Assembly: GCA_916613615.1 (NCBI GenBank)
Contig: OU744724.1
Location: forward strand, 31,579,452-31,643,451
DNA length: 64,000 bases
Source: Steromphala cineraria
Taxonomy: Eukaryota; Mollusca; Gastropoda; Trochida; Trochidae
Reading direction: 5' to 3'
Part shown: positions 1 to 12,115 of the stretch, one piece after another
Layout of the letters: each line of letters begins with the position of its first letter
Numbering within the stretch: the stretch's first letter is position 1
Made by a program: the position numbers and the translations under genes
Notes under the pieces: model-generated
What the model saw: only the letters and a program-made list of their open reading frames with translations
Databases searched by the model: none
Told to the model about the DNA's origin: nothing

Positions 1-260
1 TATCCAGTGATTTTTAATTTTCAACATTTCACAGACTAATTTTAACGTAGCAGCTAGTCCTTCTACATGACTGTGTATGAAATTGGAGCCATTAACACAG
101 TCTATGTCTTCATTCAGCAAGTGTACACTAAAACAGTCACTACATTTCTAAAATGACCATCCCAACTACAAACAATTTTGTTTTAATGTCTGGTCTTGGA
201 AATTTCACAATACTACACTGAAAGTGTAGTTCTCAATGCAGGGACCATGATAGTCCTAAA
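1..260. other. No recognised feature
   Basis: AT-rich DNA before the first tandem duplication; nothing coding or repetitive recognised. Confidence 0.5.
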
Positions 261-868
261 TATATTTTATCCATGGATATTTTCAAAGTTTAAAGTTAGA
301 AAAGTTCTGTTAGTTAGAGATTCATGAACACTAGACTGATGCTAGTCAAGGGAATAAATTCCATATATGTAATTGAAGCCACAAGTCAAGTACCACATGG
401 GAAGAGATAATCTTTAGATAACTTGTTTCCTTCTCAGATAAAGAAACGTGCCATCCATGGCACAGAACCAGGAAGTGAAGTTTATCACGACTGAAAGCAG
501 AGATTTGGAGCCTTAACACAGAGATGATATTACATCATTCAAACACAATAATACAATCAATTTGTATATTTTATCCATTGATATTTTTCAAGTTTAAAAT
601 TAGAAAAGTTTTGATAGTTAGAGATTCATGAACACTATACTGATGCTAGTCAAGGGAATAAATTCTATATATGTAATTGAAGCCACAAGTCAAGTACCAC
701 TTGGGAAGAGATAATCTTTAGATAACTTGTTTCCTTCTCAGATAAAGAAACGTGCCATCCATGGCACAGAACCAGGAAGTGAACTTTATCACGACTGAAA
801 GCAGAGATTTGGAGCCTTAACACAGAGATGATATTACATCATTCAAACACAATAATACAATCAATTTG
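261..868. repeat. 304-bp tandem duplication, two copies
   Basis: 261-564 and 565-868 are nearly identical (for example gattcatgaacacta and gtgccatccatggcac in both). Only a few substitutions separate them, so the duplication is recent. No ORF spans it. Confidence 0.95.
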
Positions 869-2682
869 TTATTTGATGAAAAGACAAAATCAATAGATTT
901 GTTATTGAAACTACAACCCACTCCGCCAACAGAACAGGCATGAGAATGTTATTCATCTCAATTTCTTTAGATTTAGAAAAATAATAGGTGCCTATCATTG
1001 AAACCGCAAGTCACTCTGAAAATGAATTATATGTCTAGTGGTGTAAATTCAAGTCATTTTAAATTTATATAGTAAATATAGTAAATGTAATTAAATGTAT
1101 CGGTATGTAATTAAGCAACCTTTTCTCTCCCCAGTCATGCCAATTAAATGACTGTGTAGAAAATTAGAGCCTTCAATACAATCAATGTTCTCATCCAAGG
1201 AGTCGAGACTTAAGACCAAGAAATAAATATTTAACGTTATATTGCATTTTTTCAAGAAAAATACTTCACAGACTAGATGTTAGTTTATTCTGTAACCAAT
1301 TCATACTAATGTTGATGCGAGTTTCCCATTCTTCATTCTCCGTCTTCGAAGTAGAAGTATGCATGTCAAAGATCTATGGGTTAAAGGGATCTATCACTCA
1401 AACCTCAAAGAGGGCTTCTCAGTAGAAAGAATGGAATCAAATACAAAAACTTCATCATTAAGACTTGAGAGATTGATTTGATTAAATTCTAGAAAGAATC
1501 AATGAACTAAAACCTTAATTAAGAAAATCCCTCTAATACTTTTGGCTTATGTACTGCAGAATGTGTTGAGATTACCAAGCTTAGCGCGAACCAATGGTTC
1601 TGTCATGATACATCCATACTTTCTTATTCGGTCATTTCAAATCTTTCCTTTTTTTACGGCCAAAACATTCTTCAAACCTCCCCTTTTTTGTAACGTTCAA
1701 GCACAATGCTCAGTTAAGATTATATCAAGTCTGGCACAAATCAATTGTTGTGTAAGTGAAACAACAAATAAGGCAACCTAGCGATAACACAAGCAATCAA
1801 AGAAGATTAAAGGAGACAAATAGACTCTTCTCAGCTTAGACAAGACCCAAGTCTTTGAGAATTCTCTTACCATGTTCTCAAGAGCTATGATTATCTTATT
1901 CTTTACAGACGTTTGAAAACAGGGCCATGGTCATATTTTCTCACAAAATATCCTTTTCTAGTAAAATACCCCAATATTTGTGATGTATGAGACATGTAGT
2001 ATAGTTTTTTGGTCAAACTTAATACATATAGAAATAGACACAGCAATTCTATCAAATTATATCAAGACTGTAAACATGAAGAACAGGAAATCATTTGTAT
2101 TTATTTCCATGTAGATAAGTGATCTCATGAAAACAAAAATAAATAGTACCAATTGCAAGACAATGTTATTATACCAAAAGTAGCAGTTCTAAACAAAAGT
2201 ACCATCTTCAGGTAACCAATGTGAATCCATTTCCCTCTCATAGATGATCTAAAGGTGTTCACACAAAAATGTCTTCCAGCAGTTTTTAAATATTTTTTTC
2301 CAAAATAAGTTCTACTACCCTCTAACATACTAGCTACGTATCCGGCAAACAGACCATTTCTCCCTCCCTGCAAGCTGCCTATAAACTTTAGAAAGAAATA
2401 ATGATACAAGAGACCATGAGAAAGTCTGATATTGAATCAAAGAATCTGAGTCACGGCCTGGCAGTTTGATTACATCCCTGGTTTAGTTTGTAGTCACTCT
2501 GGAGTAATTGATTACTAGTAATACACGTTACTGCACCAATCAATGTCACCTTGATCTGTCTGGGCCCAGAGAATTACTGAAATTGAATTTACGAAAGAGC
2601 TGAATTAATGCAGCAAGTCAAGATTTCTTTAACATTGGGTAAAGATTTTGTTAAACTTAATTCACTAAGAATCCTGTTTTAT
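869..2682. other. AT-rich stretch without recognised gene
   Basis: Contains only short ORFs without codon bias or known motifs (for example 1,542-1,781 and 2,125-2,409). Nothing supported. Confidence 0.5.
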
Positions 2683-2893
2683 TTAAATGGACAGTTCTAT
2701 CAGGGTATTTTTTGTGGAAATGATAATTCAAGATGGCGCAGTGATGCATTCAATTCTTTGTCAAATTGTTAAATCTACGACAACCTAATGTTACCCTCAC
2801 TAACATATTTGAAAATAAGTGTGAAATAATCATGTTATAATTGCACATAAGTACTCTTGAATTTTGTTTCCACAGTTAGGACTGTCCCTTTAA
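2683..2893. mobile_element. Short inverted-repeat element (TTTAAAKGGACAG ends)
   Basis: Left end runs TTAAATGGACAGTTCTAT and the right end is the inverted match GGACTGTCCCTTTAA. TGGAAA and ATTCAAGATG motifs sit inside both ends. A second copy in opposite orientation is at 13,893-14,085, and one end alone is at 42,432-42,470. Non-autonomous DNA element; TTAA at both borders suggests a TTAA-targeting superfamily. Confidence 0.7.
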
Positions 2894-4653
2894 GAGCTAG
2901 ATTAATGCAGTAATAAAGTACCTTCAACAATAGGGGGAGAATTTTGTTGAAATTTTATTTACTGAGAATTTTTTCAAAAATTAAAAGCTAATAATGGTTC
3001 CTTCTGAGAGATTCATGTCATTTCCAGATTAATCTTCTAGGTAACTGATATCAAAATTTCAAGATTTTATTAGTATCAATCCATTTGCTGATCACAGAGA
3101 TTGTTTAAAACTTCATACGTTGCAATAAAATCCAATTTGTCACTCTGTTGCAATAAATATTATATTTTCAAAACTTCATCTGAATCAGTTAAACCATTCT
3201 AGCCAATTTACAGGAATCACAATTCACAAACTGTATAATCTGGAAGTTGCCTGTTATAGGCTGCCCACATTATTCAAGTACTGGCATATACAGTTTGATA
3301 GAAACACTCTGATGCCAAACAATGCAATTGACATTCATGAGTCCAAGTGAAAGACAAGCTCCCCAGATAGAAATAACAATTATCTAAAATCATTTCTGTT
3401 ATACACCCACCATTCCCCTGAGTGAGACGAGAGTCAGAGACTGACAAAGTGAGAGATTATTCAAGGATATATGCTTATATTTCAACTGGAAAAAAACAGG
3501 TAGCGAATATTTGATACTTGAAATTATGAACAACAATATATTCATTCCTTGACATGCTGATAGTATACTACAAGACAAAAGTTTAGAGTCAGTGAAAAGT
3601 GTAATGTCTTATTTTCTATCGCTTATATCTTAAGAACTAGTGACTCTATTCTTCATGTCTCGGACCAAACGCCGTAACAATAATTTAAGGAAAGCTTTAA
3701 CATTTCAATCACCCCCCAAATGAAAAACTGTCCTTGTTACAATGGGGTCCTAATGACGTAAACAAAAAAAAAAAATTCCAAAAATTCCATGGGCTTTCCC
3801 TGAGCATTTGTCAGTGAACTTTCATGATGGATGTACGTGTTAATCAAGATCCATTAATGACAAATGCATGACACTTTGGTTATACGTTGAGGTTTGAGAA
3901 AGCATAAATCAATTTTACCATACCCACCAATAACACAATTTCATAGCATCATTTGATGGTGAGTCTTAACTATTGTCGCGTAGTATATATCATTCCTTCG
4001 TTAAAATTCCAATATCCCTAAAATATTTATCCCAGTATATAAATGATTGAATAAGTAATATCACACTGGAGCAGTTGCTTATTTTAAAGAACAATTGCTA
4101 ATTGTATGTCATCAAAGTGAACTAGAGCATTTTGAACTTGAATATTTTAGAATTGATTTCTGTATATTTGTCCTTGGGAATTAATTATCAAGAGTTCTGA
4201 TAATTTCACACATGGTTACACCAGGTACTGTCCAAAGGTATGAGAACCAAAATTAGATCATGAACTCACAGAGTGACTCTAACAGTACATATGAACTTAT
4301 CAGGTCAGGAAGTGAAGTATTTATGAGGTGAATGATTCAAATCTTATCAAAGTCGTAGAACAAATATGTCAATATGTCTTTTTGCAAGGTAAGCACTTCT
4401 ATTCTTGTTGATTGAGATTTCAAATCAGATAAAAGTGCAGTGAAGCCATGCCTGTGAGACTGAAATACATGTTCCTGAACTCTTGTTCTTTCCAGCATGT
4501 AAGGAGATATCTTTATTTGCTAAACAATGAAATGAACAAAATTAATGAAATGATGAAATTCCCCTGTCTTCAAATATTTGGAATAAGTCTTAGAATATTA
4601 TATGCACATATCTCCTCATGTGATTTTATATGTATAGATTCTGACTGTATATC
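2894..4653. other. AT-rich stretch without recognised gene
   Basis: Short poly-A run at about 3,764. No conserved reading frame or strong repeat seen. Confidence 0.5.
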
Positions 4654-5008
4654 ACCGTACACCGGAACTAGCGAGGTGTACGGCGGAGAAATGTTGCTAG
4701 CGAGGAGCCGAAATCGAAAGTTAGGTAATATTTTACTTCATAACTTTCAAATAATCAACATCATGTGATAATTTTAGCACACAAACTTACTAAAATGTAT
4801 GTGCTTGTCATTCTGTATATTTGCTATCTCTGACTATGAACAGGATATGACATTAAATAGTTATGTCTGGGAAAGCTATTGACATGATAATAACGTAGAA
4901 AAAGTTGATGAAACGGCGATGATTGCTTTTTAAGTGAACCCGTTTGCGATCATGTTCCTCGCTAGCAACATTTCGCCGCTGTACACAACGCTAGTTCCGG
5001 TGTACGGT
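4654..5008. mobile_element. 355-bp inverted-repeat element
   Basis: The first and last ~55 bp are inverted copies: ACCGTACACCGGAACTAGCG on the left, with its complement ending at 5,008, followed by GAAATGTTGCTAGCGAGGA in both arms. Interior is AT-rich and non-coding. Target duplication not clear. Confidence 0.85.
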
Positions 5009-5318
5009 TATACACAGTGATTCTCAATTCAATATCCATGCTGGATGGTACCCAAGACATTTAATAAAGTTGTAGGGCAGAACCCAGTCTATTGCTAGGT
5101 TAATTTTGCTCCCTGATGAGTTTAAGATACCAAAAGGTGTTAAAAGATGAGAGTCATTGCTGCCTTGCTTGGACAATGCATTAGCTATGGCTTCACACTG
5201 GCTGCAGGGTGAAAACTGCACAAAAGGAATTCTAATGTAAAATGGATTTCTGACAATGAAGAGTCATTGTCGCCATAAGAGACTGATACAGCTGTTTATC
5301 TGTATACCACCAAAAGTA

Positions 5319-5542
5319 TGCCAAGTTTCTCTACACTTCACATGGACATATGCCCAGTTTCTCAACACTTCACATGGGTGTATGCCCAGTTTCTCAACAC
5401 TTCACATAGATGTATGCCCAGTTTCTCTACACTTCACATGAATGTATGCCCAGTTTCTCAACACTTCACATAGATGTATGCCCAGTTTCTCTACACTTCA
5501 CATGGATGTATGCCCAGTTTCTCAACACTTCAAATAGATGTA
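5319..5542. repeat. 32-bp tandem repeat, seven units
   Basis: The unit begins tgcccagtttctcaacactt, with ctcaac/ctctac alternating at one site. The 32-bp period is not a multiple of 3, so the ORFs at 5,256-5,688 are products of the array, not a gene. Units are contiguous without spacers, so this is not a CRISPR array. Confidence 0.95.
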
Positions 5543-5699
5543 TGCCCATTGTCAGTCACCTTGCAGTCCTCAATCCTCTTGCTGGACTTGTCTCCATCTA
5601 TCACACCATCGATTCACTGATCAATACATCCCTAGATATGGTTATGTCTGACAGTATTGACTACCTTCCATTCCTCGGTCTATTCTAAACCCTGATACA

Positions 5700-6780
5700 A
5701 TATTTGATTTGATCCATCTGTCTGTCTCCTTATCCTTCAAGTAGCTCTTCTAAGCAGCTTGACCCTATTGGCTCAGTCAATTCTAATTCAGGACAGAATG
5801 TCCATCAATCAATTGGTTTAGTTACAAAATATTGACATGGCTACTTCAAGCCTAGTCTGTGATCAAAGCCTTACAGATAGAACTTCAGTCATCTTGGTAT
5901 CAAAGATTGCTTTGGGCTCACTAATTTTATTTCTTATATATCAAATATTTGCACTATTTTTTATTGCATCCTTTTATGTATGATATGCAATCCATCTGTC
6001 TATCTAGCTGTTGCCTACTACCACTACTACTACTACTGTCTGTCCACTTACTACCAATATATCAGATATATGCTATCTATCCATCTGTCTGTATGTAAAT
6101 CAACTTTCTATTGATATGTGTAATACATGCTATCTATTCTTCCATCTTTCTGTATGTAAGTCTTCTTTCTATAAAGTAAAATAAATTCTTTCTATCCTCC
6201 TTCCTGTCTATAGGCCCACTTTTAACCAAATGTCTTTATCTCAATCTTCTTTCTGTATGTTTGTATGTCTGCTTTCTACCAATATATTATACTTCTGTCT
6301 GTAAGCCAACTCTCTATCAAAATGTCTGACATATACCTTTCCCTCTATCTCTTAGTCTATCAATGAGTTAATGCCAACAGTCATTCTGTCTGATTGACTA
6401 CCAAAATGTCTCATGTACATCTATACTTCTGTCTGTCTGTTAGTCCACTATCCACCAAAATGTCTGACATCTCTTTTCTTCAATCTTTTACTCAATCAAT
6501 GAGTTATATTTCAAATAAAACTCCGCTAAATGCTAACTATCCTTCTGTCCATATGTCTGTCTGCATGTCTACAAAAATGTCTTATTTACATCTATGCTTC
6601 TGTCTGTCTGTAAGTCCACTCTCTATCAAAAATGTCTGACATATATCCTTCCTTCTATGAGTCTGTCATTGAGGTTTTTTTTGGATTTTCTAACAATATC
6701 TCTGCTACATGCTAACTATCCTTCTGGCTGTCTGTCTATATGTGAGTCTGACCATCAAGTCCATCCATAACCTCTGACCA
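5700..6780. repeat. Degenerate ctgtctgt-rich tandem region
   Basis: Loose repeats of a unit carrying accaaaatgtctgacat, tacatctatrcttctg and tctgtctgt. The clearest pair is 6,400-6,500 and 6,575-6,650. Probably an expanded and decayed satellite. Confidence 0.7.
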
Positions 6781-7045
6781 CATCAACCACTGACCATGAG
6801 CTCTGCTCCAGGTCCCCTCCAGCCACTATTGATACATTTGATCCTCCTAAAGCATCAAAGGGAAGACACTATTTCCAGTTTTGATAACCATGGCTAGCTC
6901 ACGTCCCTGGAGGAAACACTGAATTGGGCAGCGGAAATATCAAACCGTTACGATGACATGGTAATCTCGGTCCTAGCTATTATCAATAATGCTGCAGTAA
7001 CTTTGGCCTACCAAGTTGGGTTCCAATAACATCGCTGAAGGCTTT

Positions 7046-7600
7046 TATGGATAGTTTGGTGCATAATTCTGATTAGAAATGATCTGGTGTAAGACAGCTC
7101 AATGGGGGGCATGATAACAGGCCATGGAGTTGTAGCCAGTGTGATAGGAATATGGAAAGTATCTTGGATCTGGTCGTAAAACAAACAAACAAATTTGTCG
7201 CAAGGTACAAGAAATATATGTTTTATGTGATTCATGTTAATGTCATTATGTGAATATAATTCATATGTGAACACAGGTAATTCATGTTCATAATTATGTA
7301 CACATATATTTCAAATATTATGATCATTATGGATACTTATGGATGGTTTGGTGCATAATTCTGATTAGAAATGATCTGGTGTAAGACAGCTCAATGGGGG
7401 GCATGATAACAGGTCATGGAGTTGTAGTCAGTGTGATAGGAATATGGAAAGTATCTTGGATCTGGTCGTAAACAAACACACAAATTTCTCGTGGGGTACA
7501 AGAAAAATATGTTTTATGTGATTCATGTAATGTGTATATACTTCATATGTGAACACAAGTAATTCATGTTTATGTGAACACTTATATTTCAAATTTTATT
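7046..7600. repeat. 292-bp tandem duplication
   Basis: 7,046-7,337 and 7,338-7,600 share ggtttggtgcataattctga and the following ~200 bp, with small indels in the 3' part. The minus ORF at 7,008-7,274 lies inside and shows no family resemblance. Confidence 0.95.
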
Positions 7601-8686
7601 TAAATTTATTCATACAATACCATGTTTACATCACCTACATCCTAAAATAATTCTTATCTCAACCCACACATGCTTAATCCATGAAAACCTGCTTGCAGTT
7701 GATGATTTTTCACTTAGGAGCTACTTGAAAATGTTGATCATCTGGAGCCAATGTTGTGAAAGTTTTATGAACATGAATATCATCAATCACTGACACTCCA
7801 CAGGCTAAAGAATGTATTTCACAGAGAAACATGGATCACTTGTAACAGAGTTTACATGAGAAAACATAACTTCTGTTGCCTCTGTATTGAAAGTGTTAAT
7901 TTGGTTGGCAGTGTTGTAAAAATTGTTGGTGGCGCCTCCTTCAATGAAAAATCCTGGAATCTACCCTGGAGAATATCCAATGCGTGAGGATGACCTTCAA
8001 AAACTGACAACATCTGACTGTTACGGCAAGAATGTCATACAAATGTGTCCTGAATGTAACTGACTGTAACGATATGATGAGCGACTCAGAGTTAATGTGC
8101 TAGAAAGGCCTGTCTGAGAGATATATTTACCGCTGAAGACTTCACTTGATTCAAGTAGACAAGCACAAATGCCTTCAATAGAGAGCAACTGGATAAGAAG
8201 TAATTCTTTTGATCTCAAGATAGAGTGATAACACAAATCTGCAAAATATCTTTTTCATGAAAATACATCCCATTGACTCTTAGAGTTGAATTATACATGC
8301 TAGAGTTCACTTCACTGAGCTATTGTGAGGGCTTGTACCTGTCAAGGATCTTAGATAGATGTTTACCTTGCCTTTAAATTGTCTGTGCATGTCACTTATT
8401 TTCCCTGCTTGTCGTCAATGTGTTCAAGGTTTAAAAATGGATATGCCTCTATGTAATGTTTTTTTAATTTGATAAATAACTTTATCCTTGAATGCTTGTT
8501 TTTACTTGGCTGCTTGTGTTATTCTTGGTGTTATCACACTATTTGATTTCCTTTAATTTGTTAAAGAGTACAATACAAATAATGAATTACATCATCAATG
8601 TGTTTAACCCTTTACAGGCAGTTCCTAGGATACTAAAAAAAAGCATATCTTTTTTTATTACTTTATTTTGTTTTGTCCTTACTATG
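7601..8686. other. No recognised feature
   Basis: AT-rich sequence with short unremarkable ORFs only. Confidence 0.5.
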
Positions 8687-8845
8687 CAGTAGAACTCGGA
8701 CACAACGAACTCCAAGGGACCAAAGAATCTAATTCGCTATATCCGGTGTTAGCTATACGCATATAATTCAAATGATATTATATAGGGGCGGGACTTGAAT
8801 TTTTTTTCGCTATATCCGAGTGTTCGCTATATCCGTGTTCTACTG
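8687..8845. mobile_element. 159-bp pogo/Tc1-like MITE
   Basis: Ends are CAGTAGAACTCGGACACAAC and the inverted GATATAGCGAA...TGTTCTACTG side. The ggatatagcgaa motif recurs at the right end and inside. CAGT-type ends resemble pogo/Tigger short elements. Non-coding. Confidence 0.75.
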
Positions 8846-9493
8846 TATTTATTTTTGATCATCACATTATTTGATTTGTTTATTGCTAATCTCCTTCACT
8901 TTTTACTCAGGTCTAAATCATGAATAAAAGGAAACTTAAGATTTTTTTACTCTGATCCTTGAGTATGCATGCATGCTTGCAACTTGTGACTCTATTATCA
9001 TCAATATTCATTGCACCATATATATCATGATATCCTAGTGATCGTGACAGATAAGAAATGCTAATATTTGGAAATATTGACTAAGAAATGATGCATGTTG
9101 ATGAAATTGCACATCATTTACCTATCAGTCCTTGCATTGGATTCGAAGGGATCAACTCTACATTATCATTAGTTTCGGTGAGCCTTTGTTCAGGCTGATG
9201 GAACTAAATGACTTGTAAGTAGCTTAAGTTAATGGAATCTGCCGCAGTAGATGAAAAAAAGTTGTGCTCATTAACTGAGAATTACTTTGGTCTTGTGCTC
9301 TCAAATCTTGTAATGAGAACTGATGAACTCTGCTTTTTGAATGACATTATTTTCTTATTTCACTCTAACTCAAGTTACAAGGTTTCAGATTTGAAATTTT
9401 AATGATGTCACAAAATCTATCTGAATATGTAGAAAGACATGGGATGTCATTTTTTACTTAGAGTATAGATCTAGGTATATTTCTGACATATTT

Positions 9494-9837
9494 TCATCTA
9501 CCATATGTGAGGTGAGGTGATGTGGTGTTTTATCGCCGCTTTCAAGAGTATTTCACTTATATAGCGGCTGCTAGTATTATTGCAGGGAGAAAGCCCGCAA
9601 CACTACTGTGGCTATGCATTGCAGCGAAACCTGCGAGCATCTGCTGGAACTAGCAACCATGGGTGGTACTGCACTGAAATTCAGTGCAGCATTGCACCCA
9701 AACCTCACTGCGTATAGAACAGTTCTCTACTGCAGACAAAGTTGCCGAGCCCCTGGCTGGATTCAAACCACGGACCTTCTGATCCGAAGCCGACCGCGCT
9801 AACCACTGCGCTATCCCACCCCCTCATCTACCATATG
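9494..9837 (-). mobile_element. tRNA-derived SINE with perfect 14-bp target duplication
   Basis: The body (9,508-9,823, read on minus) starts with a tRNA-like head containing box A TAGCGCAGTGG and box B GGTTTGAATCC. The anticodon arm CTTCGGATCAGAAG resembles tRNA-Arg(UCG). Flanks are identical: tcatctaccatatg at 9,494-9,507 and 9,824-9,837. The tail ends in a CACCTCACCTCA-like run. It is a retroposed copy, not a working tRNA gene: the acceptor stem does not close with a 3' partner and box B has one change. Confidence 0.93.
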
Positions 9838-11942
9838 AATAAATAAGATTACTTGATGACAATTGTATGATATAATCATATGCAAAGCATAAGGTTTCAC
9901 TTGTATTATATCATCTTGTAACAGCTTATTACACCTTCAGGACAAGAAAAACCCTCACACCAGTAACTTTCAAAACTCCTAATTCCATTAAATAGAGAAA
10001 TAAAACAGGCAGTCAAATTAATCATCAGTTATATTATATGTCACCATACACTCTTATTACATATCTGCAAATGATAACATTGATGATCATGGCACTTCGA
10101 GGGTTAACAACAGACAGCTGTCAACAGTCATAAGGGAAATTCTCTCATTTCTCCTTCCTAGGAAAGTTTTACGAGAAGTTGTCAGTGAGCATTACTAAGA
10201 ATAGAATCTGACATTTTAAATCATGGAACTCTCGTCTTCACACGAAAGTAGACATTTCTTTGATCTTGTTTATTTCAAAGTTGGCAACACAGGAGAAACC
10301 TTACAGATGTTTGAATGTACTGAACTCTCACTGAATCATGTCAGTCTGCCTACTGTTCAAGTCTTACACATTCTAATTCTGCCCAAAATCTTCTTGAACA
10401 AAATTGGTTCTAAATCAAATTGCCAGACTTGTTGCATACCTTTACAACCTTCTGTAACAAATGGTATACGTCCTTGAGGGTGAATTCCAGCATATTCCTG
10501 ACTTATATCTAAGGGAAATATCCCCAGAGGTTCACCTTATACACCAAAGGAAACCACTTTCATTACAGCGGACAATTGCAATTATCTCTGACCCTCTTAT
10601 CCTAAATTGCTGCTCTGCTTTTGAGAAGTTCGATTCTTCCCATATCATATATATTTAGCTCCCATACTAAGCTCTCATAAATAGAGTTGTGTAGTTTATA
10701 GGTTTAAAGATTTATCATCTAACATTGATGATTCAGATAGTAAAGAACTTAGTTTTAGGATGCACTGAATTGTAACAAAATATCCGGCCATAACCTGCTG
10801 GCCTTAGTATGTCTCCATAGGATTCAGCATTTTAGAGATTTCTGGTCAGAGAAGGATCAGAATAACAACAGCTCCATGGGAGTGATCCCCGATGAATATC
10901 ACATTGAAATATTATGCCACTATCTCATACAATAGCTCTCAAACCAAATATTTCCCCATTGTTTCATATATATCATTCATGGCATAACAAATAGTAAATA
11001 TGATGGGTGGTATCATATAGAAATATATCCTTGATGGTCCCTGAGGTAAGATGCTTTCATTTACATATGGGTTGTATCTACATCTTGTTGTTGTTTGACA
11101 GCTGAAGAGGAAAAATAACAAACAAGCAATTATTATCGCAAGCATCTCTGACATTTTTTATCTAAGGTGTGCCTTATCATTCCAAGAAATATATATCTGA
11201 AAAGGAAAAGTGAAAGCAAGTGTTCTTACAGAGGGGTTAACCTGTCTCTTTATTATGCAGAAAATAAATTGAATGACAAATGATCACAATAATGATTTAA
11301 TTATATAAGACAAGCATGTATTTGTTAGAGACAACCTTCAAGAAAATTGACACTCTAGGTGAGTATATACCTTCAATAATGGTAGAGTAGATTAATTTTG
11401 ACAATTGACAAAGAAATTACAAAAGAATACATATTTTAAAGGAATTTCTTTTTTAAAACTTTGAAAACTATTTATCATTTCAAAATAAGACAATTACATT
11501 TGAAGTGGGCTTAGTATGGAAGAAAAGAGGAGTTCATCTTTTGAAAAGAGGGAGGAGTTTATACTACTTTTAAACTAGTATTGTATTTGACCGACAGGAC
11601 AAAATGGTTACCATCCTTAGTTTTTAAAATGATTCAATAAAAAGCTTTATGTTAATAGTACGTAGGGTGGTCTCATCTTTTCTTCTTATCAAATTATAAC
11701 ATTTCATATTGCTTAAGAAACTAACACAGAAATATCTTGTTCTAATCTTATGGGAACTGAGAAGATAGGAAAGCCATCAGAAAAAGTGAAATTCTTAATC
11801 TAAATATTCAAATTGATTCCTTCAACAGCAACAACTATGATATGGTTATCATGACCCAAATGTTTCGGATCAGAGACAAATCTGTATGATTCACTCGATG
11901 AACAGCTGCATGGCTTGAGATCAGGCTGAAATTGCTGAATTA
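9838..11942. other. No recognised gene
   Basis: Several short ORFs (10,223-10,658, 10,939-11,154) lack motifs, and no splice-flanked conserved exon was found. Confidence 0.5.
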
Positions 11943-12115
11943 ACCCTTTAGCTGCAGATCTGTTCATAGATGATCAGTTGAGGGGTCATTTTGGCCTTTA
12001 TGAGCAGATATGACCCTTTGCAAAGGTCAAATATCCTACTTTTTTAGATTCTTAAAGACATCAAGCCAAAAGGTTGGGCAAATATCCTCAGGACCCCCTC
12101 TAGGAAAAACACTGA
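11943..12115 (+). repeat. Dispersed repeat, AGGACCC family, copy 1
   Basis: Shares aaccctttagctgcagatct, gatcagttgaggggtcattttgg, gaccctttgcaa and gggcaaatatcctcaggacc with copies at 31,232-31,405 (minus) and 49,565-49,715. No terminal repeats or poly-A seen; type unknown. Confidence 0.75.

Noticed and set aside
5319..5542. CRISPR-like periodic repeat
   Set aside because: Units are contiguous with no unique spacers, in eukaryotic DNA.
5256..5688. Two overlapping repetitive ORFs (CMPSFSTLHIDVCPVSLHFT-like)
   Set aside because: They are translations of a 32-bp non-coding tandem repeat read in successive frames; no start context, no family match.
9755..9823. tRNA gene on the minus strand
   Set aside because: A and B boxes are present, but the head is fused to a SINE body with target duplications, and box B is altered.
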